Shown here: positions 39,377 through 49,261 of the stretch, piece by piece | Layout: each line of letters starts with the position of its first letter | Numbering within the stretch: position 1 is the stretch's first letter | DNA from: Salmonella enterica subsp. enterica serovar Choleraesuis | GTDB lineage: Bacteria > Pseudomonadota > Gammaproteobacteria > Enterobacterales > Enterobacteriaceae | DNA: 64,000 nucleotides | NCBI GenBank assembly: GCA_022846635.1 | Contig: AP025685.1 | Span: forward strand, 806,001-870,000 | Direction of reading: 5' to 3' | Translations under genes and position numbers: made by a program | Notes under the pieces: model-generated | Told to the model about the DNA's origin: nothing | Seen by the model: only the letters and a program-made list of their open reading frames with translations | Databases searched by the model: none

Positions 39377-42300
39377 ATGAGTAACGTTATAGGAATAATC
39401 AAGGCCGTGAATGGCGAGGTAATCGCCGTTGCAGCCGATGGTTCACAGCGAGTCCTGAGGTCTGGGGACGAGCTGCTTCAGGGGGAAACCCTACGCACTG
39501 GTGATAGCGGAGCCGTTAGCGTTACGTTACCCGATGGTCGAGTGATGGATTTTGGGCGTGGTAGCCAGTGGGACGGCCAGGCTCCGGAAAGCACGGCTGC
39601 GCGTGAAGCCGCCCAGCCAGTGGTTGATGAAGTGGCTGCCGTGCAGCAGGCTATTGAAGAAGGGGCTGACCCCTCTCAGGTATTAGAAGCAACCGCCGCA
39701 GGTCCGACAGAAGTTACCACCAGTTCCAGCGAAGCGGCCCAGGCCGGCCCGGCTGGCGGTGGGCATACCCACGTAGTGCTCGATCTGACCGGCCAGATAA
39801 TTGATCCGAATGCGGGTTATCCGACAGAAGGTATTAACGTTGCTTTCCCTCCGCGACCGGAAGAAGAGACGCTGCTTGAGCCTGAAGAGGGCACTTCTGA
39901 TATCGACGTAGATCCACCGGTTGTTGACCCAACCGAGCTGAATGTCTCGCTTAGCATCAATATTATCGGCGGTGATGGCTGGCTGAATGCCGATGAAGCG
40001 GCGCAGCCGACCACCACCGTCAGCGGTACCGTAGGGGGCGATGCCAAAGCGGGCGATATCGTCCATCTGGAAGTGAATGGCAAGCAGTATCAGGCCATCG
40101 TCACTCAGGGGCCAAACGGTCTGGTGTGGAGTACCGAAGTGGCTACCAGCGATCTGCTGGCAGATCCGCTAGTAAACGGCACCATCACCATTACTGATGA
40201 AGCAGGCAACACTGCGACCGCCACCGACAGTGAGCCGGTGCGTGTGGACACCGACATCGACGTTACCCTGAACATCGATATTATTTCCGGTGACGGTTAT
40301 ATCAATGCCGAAGAGGCTAAAGCCGAAACCACCACCGTCAGCGGTACCGTAGGGGGCGATGCCAAAGCGGGCGATATCGTTCACCTGGAAGTGAACGGCA
40401 AGCAGTATCAGGCGACGGTGCAGGACGACCTGACCTGGAGCACCGAGGTGAAAACCAGCGACCTGCTGGCGGATCCGATGGTGAACGGCACCATCACCAT
40501 TACCGATGAAGCGGGCAACACTGCGACCGCCACCGACAGTGAGCCGGTACGTGTGGACACCGACATCGACGTTACCCTGAACATCGATATTATTTCCGGT
40601 GACGGTTATATCAATGCCGAAGAGGCTAAAGCCGAAACCACCACCGTCAGCGGTACCGTAGGGGGCGACGCCAAAGCCGGGGATATCGTCCAGCTGGAAG
40701 TGAACGGCAAGTCATACCAGGCGACGGTGAACGACGATCTGACCTGGAGCACAGAAGTAGCTACCAGCGACCTGCTGGCCGATCCGGAAGTGAATGGCAC
40801 CATCACCATCCGCGATGAAGCCGGTAACGAAGCGACCGCCACCGACCGCGAGCCGGTGAAAGTGGACACCGTTGCACCGGAGGTGACGATCACTATTAAC
40901 GTGATCGCCGGTGACGACATCATCAACCAGGCCGAGTCCAAAGAAGCGCTGGACATCAGCGGTAAAGTGTCCTCCGACAATCCGTCCGATCCGGTGGTGA
41001 GCTGGGGCGACGTGACGCTGATCTTCACCGATGCCTCCGGCAAAGAGGTGCACCGGGTCGAAGGCGTGAAGGTTGATTCAGACCTGAACTGGCAGACCAC
41101 GCTGTCGCCGGAAGTAGTGGCAGAGCTGGCCTCCGGTAACTGGACGGTCACCGCCGATGTCACCGGTTACGACGCGGCCGGCAACCCGGCCACCGACGAC
41201 GATGCGCGCCCGGTGGGTGTCGACACCATCGCGCCGGAAGTCACTATCACTATTGACGTGATTGCCGGTGACGACATCATCAACCAGGCCGAGTCCAAAG
41301 AAGCGCTGGATATCAGCGGTAAAGTGTCCTCTGACAATCCGTCCGATCCGGTGGTGAGCTGGGGCGACGTGACGCTGATCTTCACGGACGCCTCCGGCAA
41401 AGAAGTGCACCGGGTGGAAGGCGTGAAGGTCGATGGCGACCTGAACTGGCAGACCACGCTGCCGCCGGAAATTGTAGAGCAGCTGGCCTCCGGTAACTGG
41501 ACGGTCACCGCCGATGTCACCGGTTACGACGCGGCCGGCAACCCGGCCACCGACGACGATGCGCGCCCGGTCGGCGTGGACACTATCGCGCCGGAAGTCA
41601 CCATCACTATCGACGTGATTGCCGGTGACGACATCATCAACCAGGCCGAGTCCAAAGACGCGCTGGACATCAGCGGTAAAGTGTCCTCCGACAATCCGTC
41701 CGACCCGGTGGTGAGCTGGGGCGACGTGACGCTGATCTTCACCGATGCCTCCGGCAAAGAAGTGCACCGGGTGGAAGGCGTGAAGGTCGATGGCGACCTG
41801 AACTGGCAGACCACGCTGTCGCCGGAAGTGGTGGCAGAGCTGGCCTCCGGTAACTGGACGGTCACCGCCGATGTCACCGGTTACGATGCGGCCGGCAACC
41901 CGGCTTCTGATGATGATGCGCGCCCGGTGGGCGTGGACACCATTGCGCCGGAAGTCACTATCACCATCGACGTGATTGCCGGTGATGACATCATCAACCA
42001 GGCCGAGTCCCAAGAAGCGCTGGACATCCGCGGTAAAGTCACCTCCGACAACCCGCAGGACCCGGTTGTGGAATGGGGCGACGTGACGCTGATTTTCACC
42101 GACGCCTCCGGCAAAGAAGTGCACCGGGTGGAAGGCGTGAAGGTCGATGGCGACCTGAACTGGCAGACCACGCTGTCGCCGGAAGTGGTGTCAGAGCTGG
42201 CCTCCGGTAACTGGACGGTCACCGCCGATGTCACCGGTTACGATGCGGCCGGCAACCCGGCTTCTGATGATGATGCGCGCCCGGTGGGTGTCGACACCAT

Positions 42301-45300
42301 TGCGCCGGAAGTCACCATCACCATCGACGTGATTGCCGGTGACGACATCATCAACCAGGCCGAATCGAAAGACGCGCTGGACATCAGCGGTAAAGTGTCC
42401 TCCGACAATCCGTCCGACCCGGTGGTGAGCTGGGGTGACGTGACGCTGATCTTCACCGACGCGGAAGGCAAAGAAGTGCACCGGGTGGAAGGCGTTAAAG
42501 TGGACGGCGACCTGAACTGGCAGACCACGCTGTCGCCGGAAGTGGTGGCTGAGCTGGCCTCCGGTAACTGGACGGTCACCGCCGATGTCACCGGTTACGA
42601 CGCGGCCGGCAACCCGGCCACCGACGACGATGCGCGCCCGGTCGGCGTGGACACTATCGCGCCGGAAGTCACCATCACCATCGACGTGATTGCCGGTGAC
42701 GACATCATCAACCAGGCCGAGTCTAAAGAAGCGCTGGACATCCGCGGTAAAGTGTCCTCCGACAATCCGTCCGACCCGGTGGTGAGCTGGGGTGACGTGA
42801 CGCTGATCTTCACCGACGCGGAAGGCAAAGAAGTGCACCGGGTGGAAGGCGTGAAGGTCGATGGCGACCTGAACTGGCAGACCACGCTGTCACCGGAAGT
42901 AGTGGCAGAGCTGGCCTCCGGTAACTGGACGGTCACCGCCGATGTCACCGGTTACGACGCGGCCGGCAACCCGGCCACCGACGACGATGCGCGCCCGGTG
43001 GGCGTGGACACCATTGCGCCGGAAGTCACTATCACCATCGACGTGATTGCCGGTGATGACATCATCAACCAGGCCGAGTCCAAAGAAGCGCTGGATATCA
43101 GCGGTAAAGTGTCCTCCGACAATCCGTCCGACCCGGTGGTGAGCTGGGGCGACGTGACGCTGATCTTCACCGATGCCTCCGGCAAAGAAGTGCACCGGGT
43201 GGAAGGCGTGAAGGTCGATGGCGACCTGAACTGGCAGACCACGCTGTCGCCGGAAGTGGTGGCAGAGCTGGCCTCCGGTAACTGGACGGTCACCGCCGAT
43301 GTCACCGGTTACGATGCGGCTGGCAACCCGGCTTCTGATGATGATGCGCGCCCGGTGGGCGTGGACACCATTGCGCCGGAAGTCACTATCACCATCGACG
43401 TGATTGCCGGTGATGACATCATCAACCAGGCCGAGTCCCAAGAAGCGCTGGACATCCGCGGTAAAGTCACCTCCGACAACCCGCAGGACCCGGTTGTGGA
43501 ATGGGGCGACGTGACGCTGATTTTCACCGATGCCTCCGGTAAAGAAGTGCACCGGGTGGAAGGCGTGAAGGTCGATGGCGACCTGAACTGGCAGACCACG
43601 CTGTCGCCGGAAGTGGTGGCAGAGCTGGCCTCCGGTAACTGGACGGTCACCGCCGATGTCACCGGTTACGATGCGGCCGGCAACCCGGCTTCTGATGATG
43701 ATGCGCGCCCGGTGGGCGTGGACACCATTGCGCCGGAAGTCACCATCACTATCGACGTGATTGCCGGTGACGACATCATCAACCAGGCCGAGTCCAAAGA
43801 AGCGCTGGACATCAGCGGCAAGGTCACCTCCGACAACCCGCAGGACCCGGTTGTGGAATGGGGCGACGTGACGCTGATTTTCACCGACGCTTCCGGCAAA
43901 GAAGTGCACCGGGTCGAAGGCGTGAAGGTTGATTCAGACCTGAACTGGCAGACCACGCTGTCGCCGGAGATTGTAGAGCAGCTGGCGTCCGGCAACTGGA
44001 CGGTCACCGCCGATGTCACCGGTTACGATGCGGCCGGCAACCCGGCCACCGACGACGATGCGCGCCCGGTTGGCGTGGACACCATTGCGCCGGAAGTCAC
44101 CATCACCATCGACGTGATTGCCGGTGACGACATCATCAACCAGGCCGAGTCCAAAGAAGCGCTGGACATCAGCGGTAAAGTGTCCTCCGACAATCCGTCC
44201 GATCCGGTGGTGAGCTGGGGCGACGTGACGCTGATCTTCACGGACGCCTCTGGTAAAGAAGTGCACCGGGTGGAAGGCGTGAAGGTTGATTCAGACCTGA
44301 ACTGGCAGACCACGCTGCCGCCGGAAGTAGTGGCAGAGCTGGCCTCCGGTAACTGGACGGTCACTGCCGATGTCACCGGTTATGACGCGGCCGGCAACCC
44401 GGCCACCGACGACGATGCGCGCCCGGTCGGCGTGGACACCATTGCGCCGGAAGTCACCATCACCATCGACGTGATTGCCGGTGACGACATCATCAACCAG
44501 GCCGAGTCTAAAGAGGCGCTGGACATCAGCGGTAAAGTCACCTCCGACAACCCGCAGGACCCGGTTGTGGAATGGGGCGACGTGACGCTGATCTTCACCG
44601 ATGCCTCCGGCAAAGAAGTGCACCGGGTGGAAGGCGTGAAGGTTGATTCAGACCTGAACTGGCAGACCACGCTGCCGCCGGAGATTGTAGAGCAGCTGGC
44701 GTCAGGCAACTGGACGGTCACCGCCGATGTCACCGGTTACGACGCGGCCGGCAACCTGGCTTCTGATGATGATGCGCGCCCGGTGGGCGTGGACACCATC
44801 GCGCCGGAAGTCACTATCACTATTGACGTGATTGCCGGTGACGACATCATCAACCAGGCCGAGTCTAAAGACGCGCTGGACATCCGCGGTAAAGTGTCCT
44901 CTGACAACCCGCAGGACCCGGTGGTGAGCTGGGGCGACGTGACGCTGATTTTCACCGACGCTTCCGGCAAAGAAGTGCACCGGGTGGAAGGCGTGAAGGT
45001 CGATGGCGACCTGAACTGGCAGACCACGCTGCCGCCGGAAATTGTAGAGCAGCTGGCCTCCGGCAACTGGACGGTCACCGCCGATGTCACCGGTTACGAC
45101 GCCGCAGGCAACCCGGCCACCGACGACGATGCGCGCCCGGTGGGCGTCGACACCATTGCGCCGGAAGTCACCATCACTATCGACGTGATTGCCGGTGACG
45201 ACATTATCAACCAGGCCGAGTCCAAAGAAGCGCTGGACATCCGCGGCAAGGTCACCTCCGACAACCCGCAGGACCCGGTGGTGGAATGGGGCGACGTGAC

Positions 45301-48300
45301 GCTGATTTTCACCGACGCTTCCGGCAAAGAAGTGCACCGGGTGGAAGGCGTGAAGGTTGATTCAGACCTGAACTGGCAGACCACGCTGTCGCCGGAGATT
45401 GTAGAGCAGCTGGCCTCCGGTAACTGGACGGTCACCGCCGACGTCACCGGTTACGACGCGGCCGGCAACCCGGCTTCTGATGATGATGCGCGCCCGGTGG
45501 GTGTCGACACCATTGCGCCGGAAGTCACTATCACCATCGACGTGATTGCCGGCGATGACATCATCAACCAGGCCGAGTCCAAAGAAGCGCTGGACATCAG
45601 CGGCAAGGTCACCTCCGACAACCCGCAGGACCCGGTGGTGGAATGGGGCGACGTGACGCTGATTTTCACCGACGCTTCCGGCAAAGAAGTGCACCGGGTC
45701 GAAGGCGTGAAGGTCGATGGCGACCTGAACTGGCAGACCACGCTGTCGCCGGAAGTGGTGGCAGAGCTGGCCTCCGGTAACTGGACGGTCACCGCCGATG
45801 TCACCGGTTATGACGCGGCCGGCAACCCGGCCACCGACGACGATGCGCGCCCGGTGGGTGTGGACACCATTGCGCCGGAAGTCACCATCACTATCGACGT
45901 GATTGCCGGTGACGACATCATCAACCAGGCCGAGTCCAAAGAAGCGCTGGATATCAGCGGTAAAGTGTCCTCCGACAATCCGTCCGATCCGGTGGTGAGC
46001 TGGGGCGACGTGACGCTGATTTTCACCGATGCTTCCGGCAAAGAGGTGCACCGGGTGGAAGGCGTTAAAGTGGACGGTGATCTCAACTGGCAGACCACGC
46101 TGTCGCCGGAAGTAGTGGCAGAGCTGGCCTCCGGTAACTGGACGGTCACCGCCGATGTCACCGGTTACGACGCGGCCGGCAACCCGGCTTCTGATGATGA
46201 TGCGCGCCCGGTGGGTGTGGACACCATTGCGCCGGAAGTCACTATCACCATCGACGTGATCGCCGGTGACGACATCATCAACCAGGCCGAGTCTAAAGAA
46301 GCGCTGGACATCCGCGGTAAAGTGTCCTCCGACAATCCGTCCGACCCGGTTGTGGAATGGGGCGACGTGACGCTGATCTTCACCGATGCCTCCGGCAAAG
46401 AAGTGCACCGGGTGGAAGGCGTGAAGGTTGATTCAGACCTGAACTGGCAGACCACCCTGTCGCCGGAAATTGTCGAGCAGCTGGCGTCCGGCAACTGGAC
46501 GGTCACCGCCGATGTCACCGGTTACGACGCGGCCGGCAACCCGGCCACCGACGACGATGCGCGCCCGGTGGGCGTGGACACCATCGCGCCGGAAGTCACC
46601 ATCACTATCGACGTGATTGCCGGTGACGACATCATCAACCAGGCCGAGTCCAAAGAGGCGCTGGACATCCGCGGTAAAGTGTCCTCCGACAATCCGTCCG
46701 ATCCGGTGGTGAGCTGGGGCGATGTGACGCTGATCTTCACCGACGCCTCCGGCAAAGAAGTGCACCGGGTGGGAGGCGTGAAGGTCGATGGCGACCTGAA
46801 CTGGCAGACCACCCTGTCGCCGGAAGTAGTGGCAGAGCTGGCCTCCGGTAACTGGACGGTGCATGCTGAAGTTAGCGGCTATGACGCTGCGGGTAACAAA
46901 GCTGATGCGCAAGACCTTCGTCCGGTAGGCGTTGACACCGATATCACCGTAACCGTGGTTATCAACCCGATTACCGGCGATGATTTCCTGAGCTTTAGTG
47001 AAACTAACAAATCACCGCAGCCTGGTTCCAAAGAGCCGACTATCAAAGTAACGGGCTATGTGGAAGGTGATGCGGTTGTTGGTGATACGGTGGAGGTTAC
47101 CGTGGGCTCCGTAGTCAGAGAGGTCAAGGTCACTGAAGGACCAGACGGCCAGCTGGTTTGGGAGGCTGAATTTAACGCCAGCGATCTGGTGAATAACCCG
47201 AATGTGACGGCTACCATTGCCATCGAGGACGCAGCCGGTAATACCGCAAGCGATGATGATACCCGCTCGGTAACGGTGGAAACCGGTACGGTCAGCACAG
47301 GTACTTCGGGGGATGACACTATCAATAGTGCCGATGGCAGCAGCGATATCGTTATTGCCGATGTCGAAGGCTTCCAGCCGAACCCGGGTCAGGATTACAA
47401 CATTGCCTTTATTGTTGATACTTCAGGCAGCGTTGGGGAATCTGATATCGACAGTATCATTAAGTCACTGACTACGGTGTTTGAGAGCCTGGCAGAAAGC
47501 GCAGCCAAGGATAACTCCGGTACCGTGAATATCTTACTGGTCGATTTTGATCGAGATGTAAACTTTGCGGTCAGCGTTGACCTCAAAACACCGGGGGCGC
47601 TCGAGTACTTAATTCAGCAGCTTCAGAATATGGAAAGCGGCGGCGGTACTAACTATGAGGCCGCATTCAAAGCCACCGCCAACTGGTTTGCCCAACTAGG
47701 CAATACTGGAGCGGAGAACCTGACCTACTTCATTACCGATGGTAAACCAACCTATTACCAGACGAGTGAGGTTGGCTCTTATAAGGTGGCTGATTATCGT
47801 ACTGGCACAGACACCATGCTGGATCTCGGCACGGTAAAATATACTCCGGGCGAGGCCTATACCATGGAGATCGGTGGTGTAATGCGCACCGTCATTTCAG
47901 CGAACGGTACGGTTTACTCTTGGACTCAGGCGAGAAATGGCACCTGGTCCAGCAGCGCCCAGGGTACTGCCAGACCTAATGGTAAAGGTGGCTGGGAAAT
48001 GTCTTCTCTTGGGGGAAATGGTAGCAGTTCCACCCCTACGACTACCGAAAACTCCACGGCGGCATTTGCTTTGTTGCTGGCAGCGTGTGGAACGGTTGAA
48101 GCCATCGGGATTAATAATGGCATCAGTGCCAATGACCTTATCCCTTATGACTCTGATGATATTGTTCAGTCTGGAATCGCGGCTGAGGATCTGGCTAATG
48201 CCATTCTGGGCAAAGGTGATACCTCACTACCAGGCGCTCAGGATACCGTTCATGGTAACGGCGGTAATGACATCCTGTTTGGGGATATCGTTGAGTTCGC

Positions 48301-49180
48301 TGGCATCAGCGGTAATGGTTATAAAGCCATGGAAGCCTATGTCGCTGGTAAGCTGGGCGTTTCGGTAGATGCCATCAGCTCGTCGCATGTCCATCAGTAC
48401 ATTACCGAACATCCGGATGAGTTTGATATGTCGCGTGCCGACGGCGGACGAGACATCCTGTTTGGCGGCGCCGGTGATGACTTTATCTACGGCGGTGGCG
48501 GCGATGACATTATCGTTGGTGGTTCTGGTAACGATAATCTCTATGGCGGCATGGGTAACGATATCCTGTTTGGTGATGGCTCCAATAGCTATACCGAGTT
48601 TGCGGAGTCGGTGGCTGCGAAAATGGGTGTCAATGCCAGTGACCTGACCTTCGGGCAGGTATATCAGTACGTCGTTGAGCATAGCGATGAGTTTGATGTA
48701 TCGCGGGCTGGCGACGGTAACGATATTCTGCACGGTGGCGAGGGTAACGACCTGTTGTTCGGCGGTGGCGGCAACGACATCCTGAACGGCGGTAACGGTA
48801 ACGATATGCTGTTCGGTGGAGATGGCGACGATATTCTCTCCGGCGGTGCCGGTAATGACATACTGCACGGCGGTAGCGGTAAAGATACCTTCAAATGGAC
48901 CAGTGAAGATATTGGTTCTGACATCATTAAAGACTTTAATATCAACGAGGACAAAATTGATCTCAGCGATATTCTTAAAGATGTTGGTGAAGGTGACCTG
49001 TCGCAGTTTATTAATGTCACTACCAATGGTGCGAATAATACGGCAACTATTGAAATTAGCACTACGGGTGAATTGCAGACCGGCGGTGCGGCAAATATTT
49101 CGATAACGGTCGAAAATTATAGCGGCAATGCGGAAGCCTTAATGGATAGCCTGATTGCCAAACCGGACCCGGTACCGTAA
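39377..49180 (+). CDS. Giant LapA/BapA-like RTX adhesin, type I secreted
   Basis: A 3267-residue cell-surface adhesin. Residues 1-100 form the retention module that plugs the TolC-like pore, followed by the LapG site TAAG at 106-109. Then come a linker, three Ig-like repeats of 103-107 residues (183-495), 17 repeats of exactly 119 residues (496-2518) with the VDTIAPEVTITIDVIAGDD start, one divergent repeat, and a vWFA domain with the MIDAS motif DTSGS (2681). RTX repeats GGxGNDxL (about 2958-3170) and a C-terminal secretion signal follow. Its neighbours supply the exporter and LapDG control. Repeats contain many Asp and Glu residues and probably bind calcium. ATG 39377 follows AAGGAG; the frame from 39368 lacks it. 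Confidence 0.95.
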   Translation: MSNVIGIIKAVNGEVIAVAADGSQRVLRSGDELLQGETLRTGDSGAVSVTLPDGRVMDFGRGSQWDGQAPESTAAREAAQPVVDEVAAVQQAIEEGADPSQVLEATAAGPTEVTTSSSEAAQAGPAGGGHTHVVLDLTGQIIDPNAGYPTEGINVAFPPRPEEETLLEPEEGTSDIDVDPPVVDPTELNVSLSINIIGGDGWLNADEAAQPTTTVSGTVGGDAKAGDIVHLEVNGKQYQAIVTQGPNGLVWSTEVATSDLLADPLVNGTITITDEAGNTATATDSEPVRVDTDIDVTLNIDIISGDGYINAEEAKAETTTVSGTVGGDAKAGDIVHLEVNGKQYQATVQDDLTWSTEVKTSDLLADPMVNGTITITDEAGNTATATDSEPVRVDTDIDVTLNIDIISGDGYINAEEAKAETTTVSGTVGGDAKAGDIVQLEVNGKSYQATVNDDLTWSTEVATSDLLADPEVNGTITIRDEAGNEATATDREPVKVDTVAPEVTITINVIAGDDIINQAESKEALDISGKVSSDNPSDPVVSWGDVTLIFTDASGKEVHRVEGVKVDSDLNWQTTLSPEVVAELASGNWTVTADVTGYDAAGNPATDDDARPVGVDTIAPEVTITIDVIAGDDIINQAESKEALDISGKVSSDNPSDPVVSWGDVTLIFTDASGKEVHRVEGVKVDGDLNWQTTLPPEIVEQLASGNWTVTADVTGYDAAGNPATDDDARPVGVDTIAPEVTITIDVIAGDDIINQAESKDALDISGKVSSDNPSDPVVSWGDVTLIFTDASGKEVHRVEGVKVDGDLNWQTTLSPEVVAELASGNWTVTADVTGYDAAGNPASDDDARPVGVDTIAPEVTITIDVIAGDDIINQAESQEALDIRGKVTSDNPQDPVVEWGDVTLIFTDASGKEVHRVEGVKVDGDLNWQTTLSPEVVSELASGNWTVTADVTGYDAAGNPASDDDARPVGVDTIAPEVTITIDVIAGDDIINQAESKDALDISGKVSSDNPSDPVVSWGDVTLIFTDAEGKEVHRVEGVKVDGDLNWQTTLSPEVVAELASGNWTVTADVTGYDAAGNPATDDDARPVGVDTIAPEVTITIDVIAGDDIINQAESKEALDIRGKVSSDNPSDPVVSWGDVTLIFTDAEGKEVHRVEGVKVDGDLNWQTTLSPEVVAELASGNWTVTADVTGYDAAGNPATDDDARPVGVDTIAPEVTITIDVIAGDDIINQAESKEALDISGKVSSDNPSDPVVSWGDVTLIFTDASGKEVHRVEGVKVDGDLNWQTTLSPEVVAELASGNWTVTADVTGYDAAGNPASDDDARPVGVDTIAPEVTITIDVIAGDDIINQAESQEALDIRGKVTSDNPQDPVVEWGDVTLIFTDASGKEVHRVEGVKVDGDLNWQTTLSPEVVAELASGNWTVTADVTGYDAAGNPASDDDARPVGVDTIAPEVTITIDVIAGDDIINQAESKEALDISGKVTSDNPQDPVVEWGDVTLIFTDASGKEVHRVEGVKVDSDLNWQTTLSPEIVEQLASGNWTVTADVTGYDAAGNPATDDDARPVGVDTIAPEVTITIDVIAGDDIINQAESKEALDISGKVSSDNPSDPVVSWGDVTLIFTDASGKEVHRVEGVKVDSDLNWQTTLPPEVVAELASGNWTVTADVTGYDAAGNPATDDDARPVGVDTIAPEVTITIDVIAGDDIINQAESKEALDISGKVTSDNPQDPVVEWGDVTLIFTDASGKEVHRVEGVKVDSDLNWQTTLPPEIVEQLASGNWTVTADVTGYDAAGNLASDDDARPVGVDTIAPEVTITIDVIAGDDIINQAESKDALDIRGKVSSDNPQDPVVSWGDVTLIFTDASGKEVHRVEGVKVDGDLNWQTTLPPEIVEQLASGNWTVTADVTGYDAAGNPATDDDARPVGVDTIAPEVTITIDVIAGDDIINQAESKEALDIRGKVTSDNPQDPVVEWGDVTLIFTDASGKEVHRVEGVKVDSDLNWQTTLSPEIVEQLASGNWTVTADVTGYDAAGNPASDDDARPVGVDTIAPEVTITIDVIAGDDIINQAESKEALDISGKVTSDNPQDPVVEWGDVTLIFTDASGKEVHRVEGVKVDGDLNWQTTLSPEVVAELASGNWTVTADVTGYDAAGNPATDDDARPVGVDTIAPEVTITIDVIAGDDIINQAESKEALDISGKVSSDNPSDPVVSWGDVTLIFTDASGKEVHRVEGVKVDGDLNWQTTLSPEVVAELASGNWTVTADVTGYDAAGNPASDDDARPVGVDTIAPEVTITIDVIAGDDIINQAESKEALDIRGKVSSDNPSDPVVEWGDVTLIFTDASGKEVHRVEGVKVDSDLNWQTTLSPEIVEQLASGNWTVTADVTGYDAAGNPATDDDARPVGVDTIAPEVTITIDVIAGDDIINQAESKEALDIRGKVSSDNPSDPVVSWGDVTLIFTDASGKEVHRVGGVKVDGDLNWQTTLSPEVVAELASGNWTVHAEVSGYDAAGNKADAQDLRPVGVDTDITVTVVINPITGDDFLSFSETNKSPQPGSKEPTIKVTGYVEGDAVVGDTVEVTVGSVVREVKVTEGPDGQLVWEAEFNASDLVNNPNVTATIAIEDAAGNTASDDDTRSVTVETGTVSTGTSGDDTINSADGSSDIVIADVEGFQPNPGQDYNIAFIVDTSGSVGESDIDSIIKSLTTVFESLAESAAKDNSGTVNILLVDFDRDVNFAVSVDLKTPGALEYLIQQLQNMESGGGTNYEAAFKATANWFAQLGNTGAENLTYFITDGKPTYYQTSEVGSYKVADYRTGTDTMLDLGTVKYTPGEAYTMEIGGVMRTVISANGTVYSWTQARNGTWSSSAQGTARPNGKGGWEMSSLGGNGSSSTPTTTENSTAAFALLLAACGTVEAIGINNGISANDLIPYDSDDIVQSGIAAEDLANAILGKGDTSLPGAQDTVHGNGGNDILFGDIVEFAGISGNGYKAMEAYVAGKLGVSVDAISSSHVHQYITEHPDEFDMSRADGGRDILFGGAGDDFIYGGGGDDIIVGGSGNDNLYGGMGNDILFGDGSNSYTEFAESVAAKMGVNASDLTFGQVYQYVVEHSDEFDVSRAGDGNDILHGGEGNDLLFGGGGNDILNGGNGNDMLFGGDGDDILSGGAGNDILHGGSGKDTFKWTSEDIGSDIIKDFNINEDKIDLSDILKDVGEGDLSQFINVTTNGANNTATIEISTTGELQTGGAANISITVENYSGNAEALMDSLIAKPDPVP
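39692..39703 (+). other. Predicted LapG cleavage site (TAAG) in the adhesin
   Basis: Codons 106-109 encode T-A-A-G directly after the retention module (EATAAGPTE). Pseudomonas LapA is cut between the two alanines of a TAAG-like site at about residue 108, so the position matches well. Confidence 0.85.
39923..40861 (+). repeat. Three shorter Ig-like adhesin repeats
   Basis: Units start at 39923 (321 bp), 40244 (309 bp) and 40553 (309 bp). Copies two and three are nearly identical in DNA. They share SGTVGGDAKAGDIV and DEAGNTATATD and differ from the long repeats. Confidence 0.92.
40862..46930 (+). repeat. 17 tandem 357-bp repeats in the adhesin
   Basis: The period is exactly 357 bp (119 codons) from GTG 40862 to GTT 46931, with no indels in 17 units. 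Variation is limited to a few blocks (DIS/DIR, SSDNPSDPVVSW/TSDNPQDPVVEW, ASG/AEG, DGD/DSD, SPEVVAEL/PPEIVEQL, PATD/PASD). The last unit diverges near its end (VHAEVSGYD). Confidence 0.96.
48248..48889 (+). repeat. RTX calcium-binding repeats with two inserted helical modules
   Basis: Glycine- and aspartate-rich nonapeptides (GGAGDDFIYGGGGDDIIV, GGNGNDMLFGGDGDDILS) form the type I secretion RTX region. Two homologous inserts of about 50 residues interrupt it, each ending in EHxDEFDxSRA. Confidence 0.9.
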
Positions 49181-49196
49181 TAATTAGCGTTAGGCA

Positions 49197-49223
49197 GGAG
49201 CCGCCGTCAGGCGGCTCCTTTTT
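49197..49223 (+). terminator. Intrinsic terminator after the adhesin
   Basis: GGAGCCGCC-GTCA-GGCGGCTCC hairpin followed by five T, 16 bp after the adhesin stop codon. It would separate adhesin and exporter transcripts, at least partly. Confidence 0.93.
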
Positions 49224-49261
49224 CACTTATTATTAACAGGGCTGATATAAGGAATAAAGCC

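Noticed and set aside
40606..46912. Many long open frames on the minus strand across the adhesin, up to 348 codons.
   Set aside because: They repeat with the same 357-bp period as the coding strand, lack ribosome sites and family features, and result from the high-GC third positions of the repeats.
40862..46930. CRISPR array.
   Set aside because: The repeats are 357 bp, contiguous, without spacers, and coding throughout.
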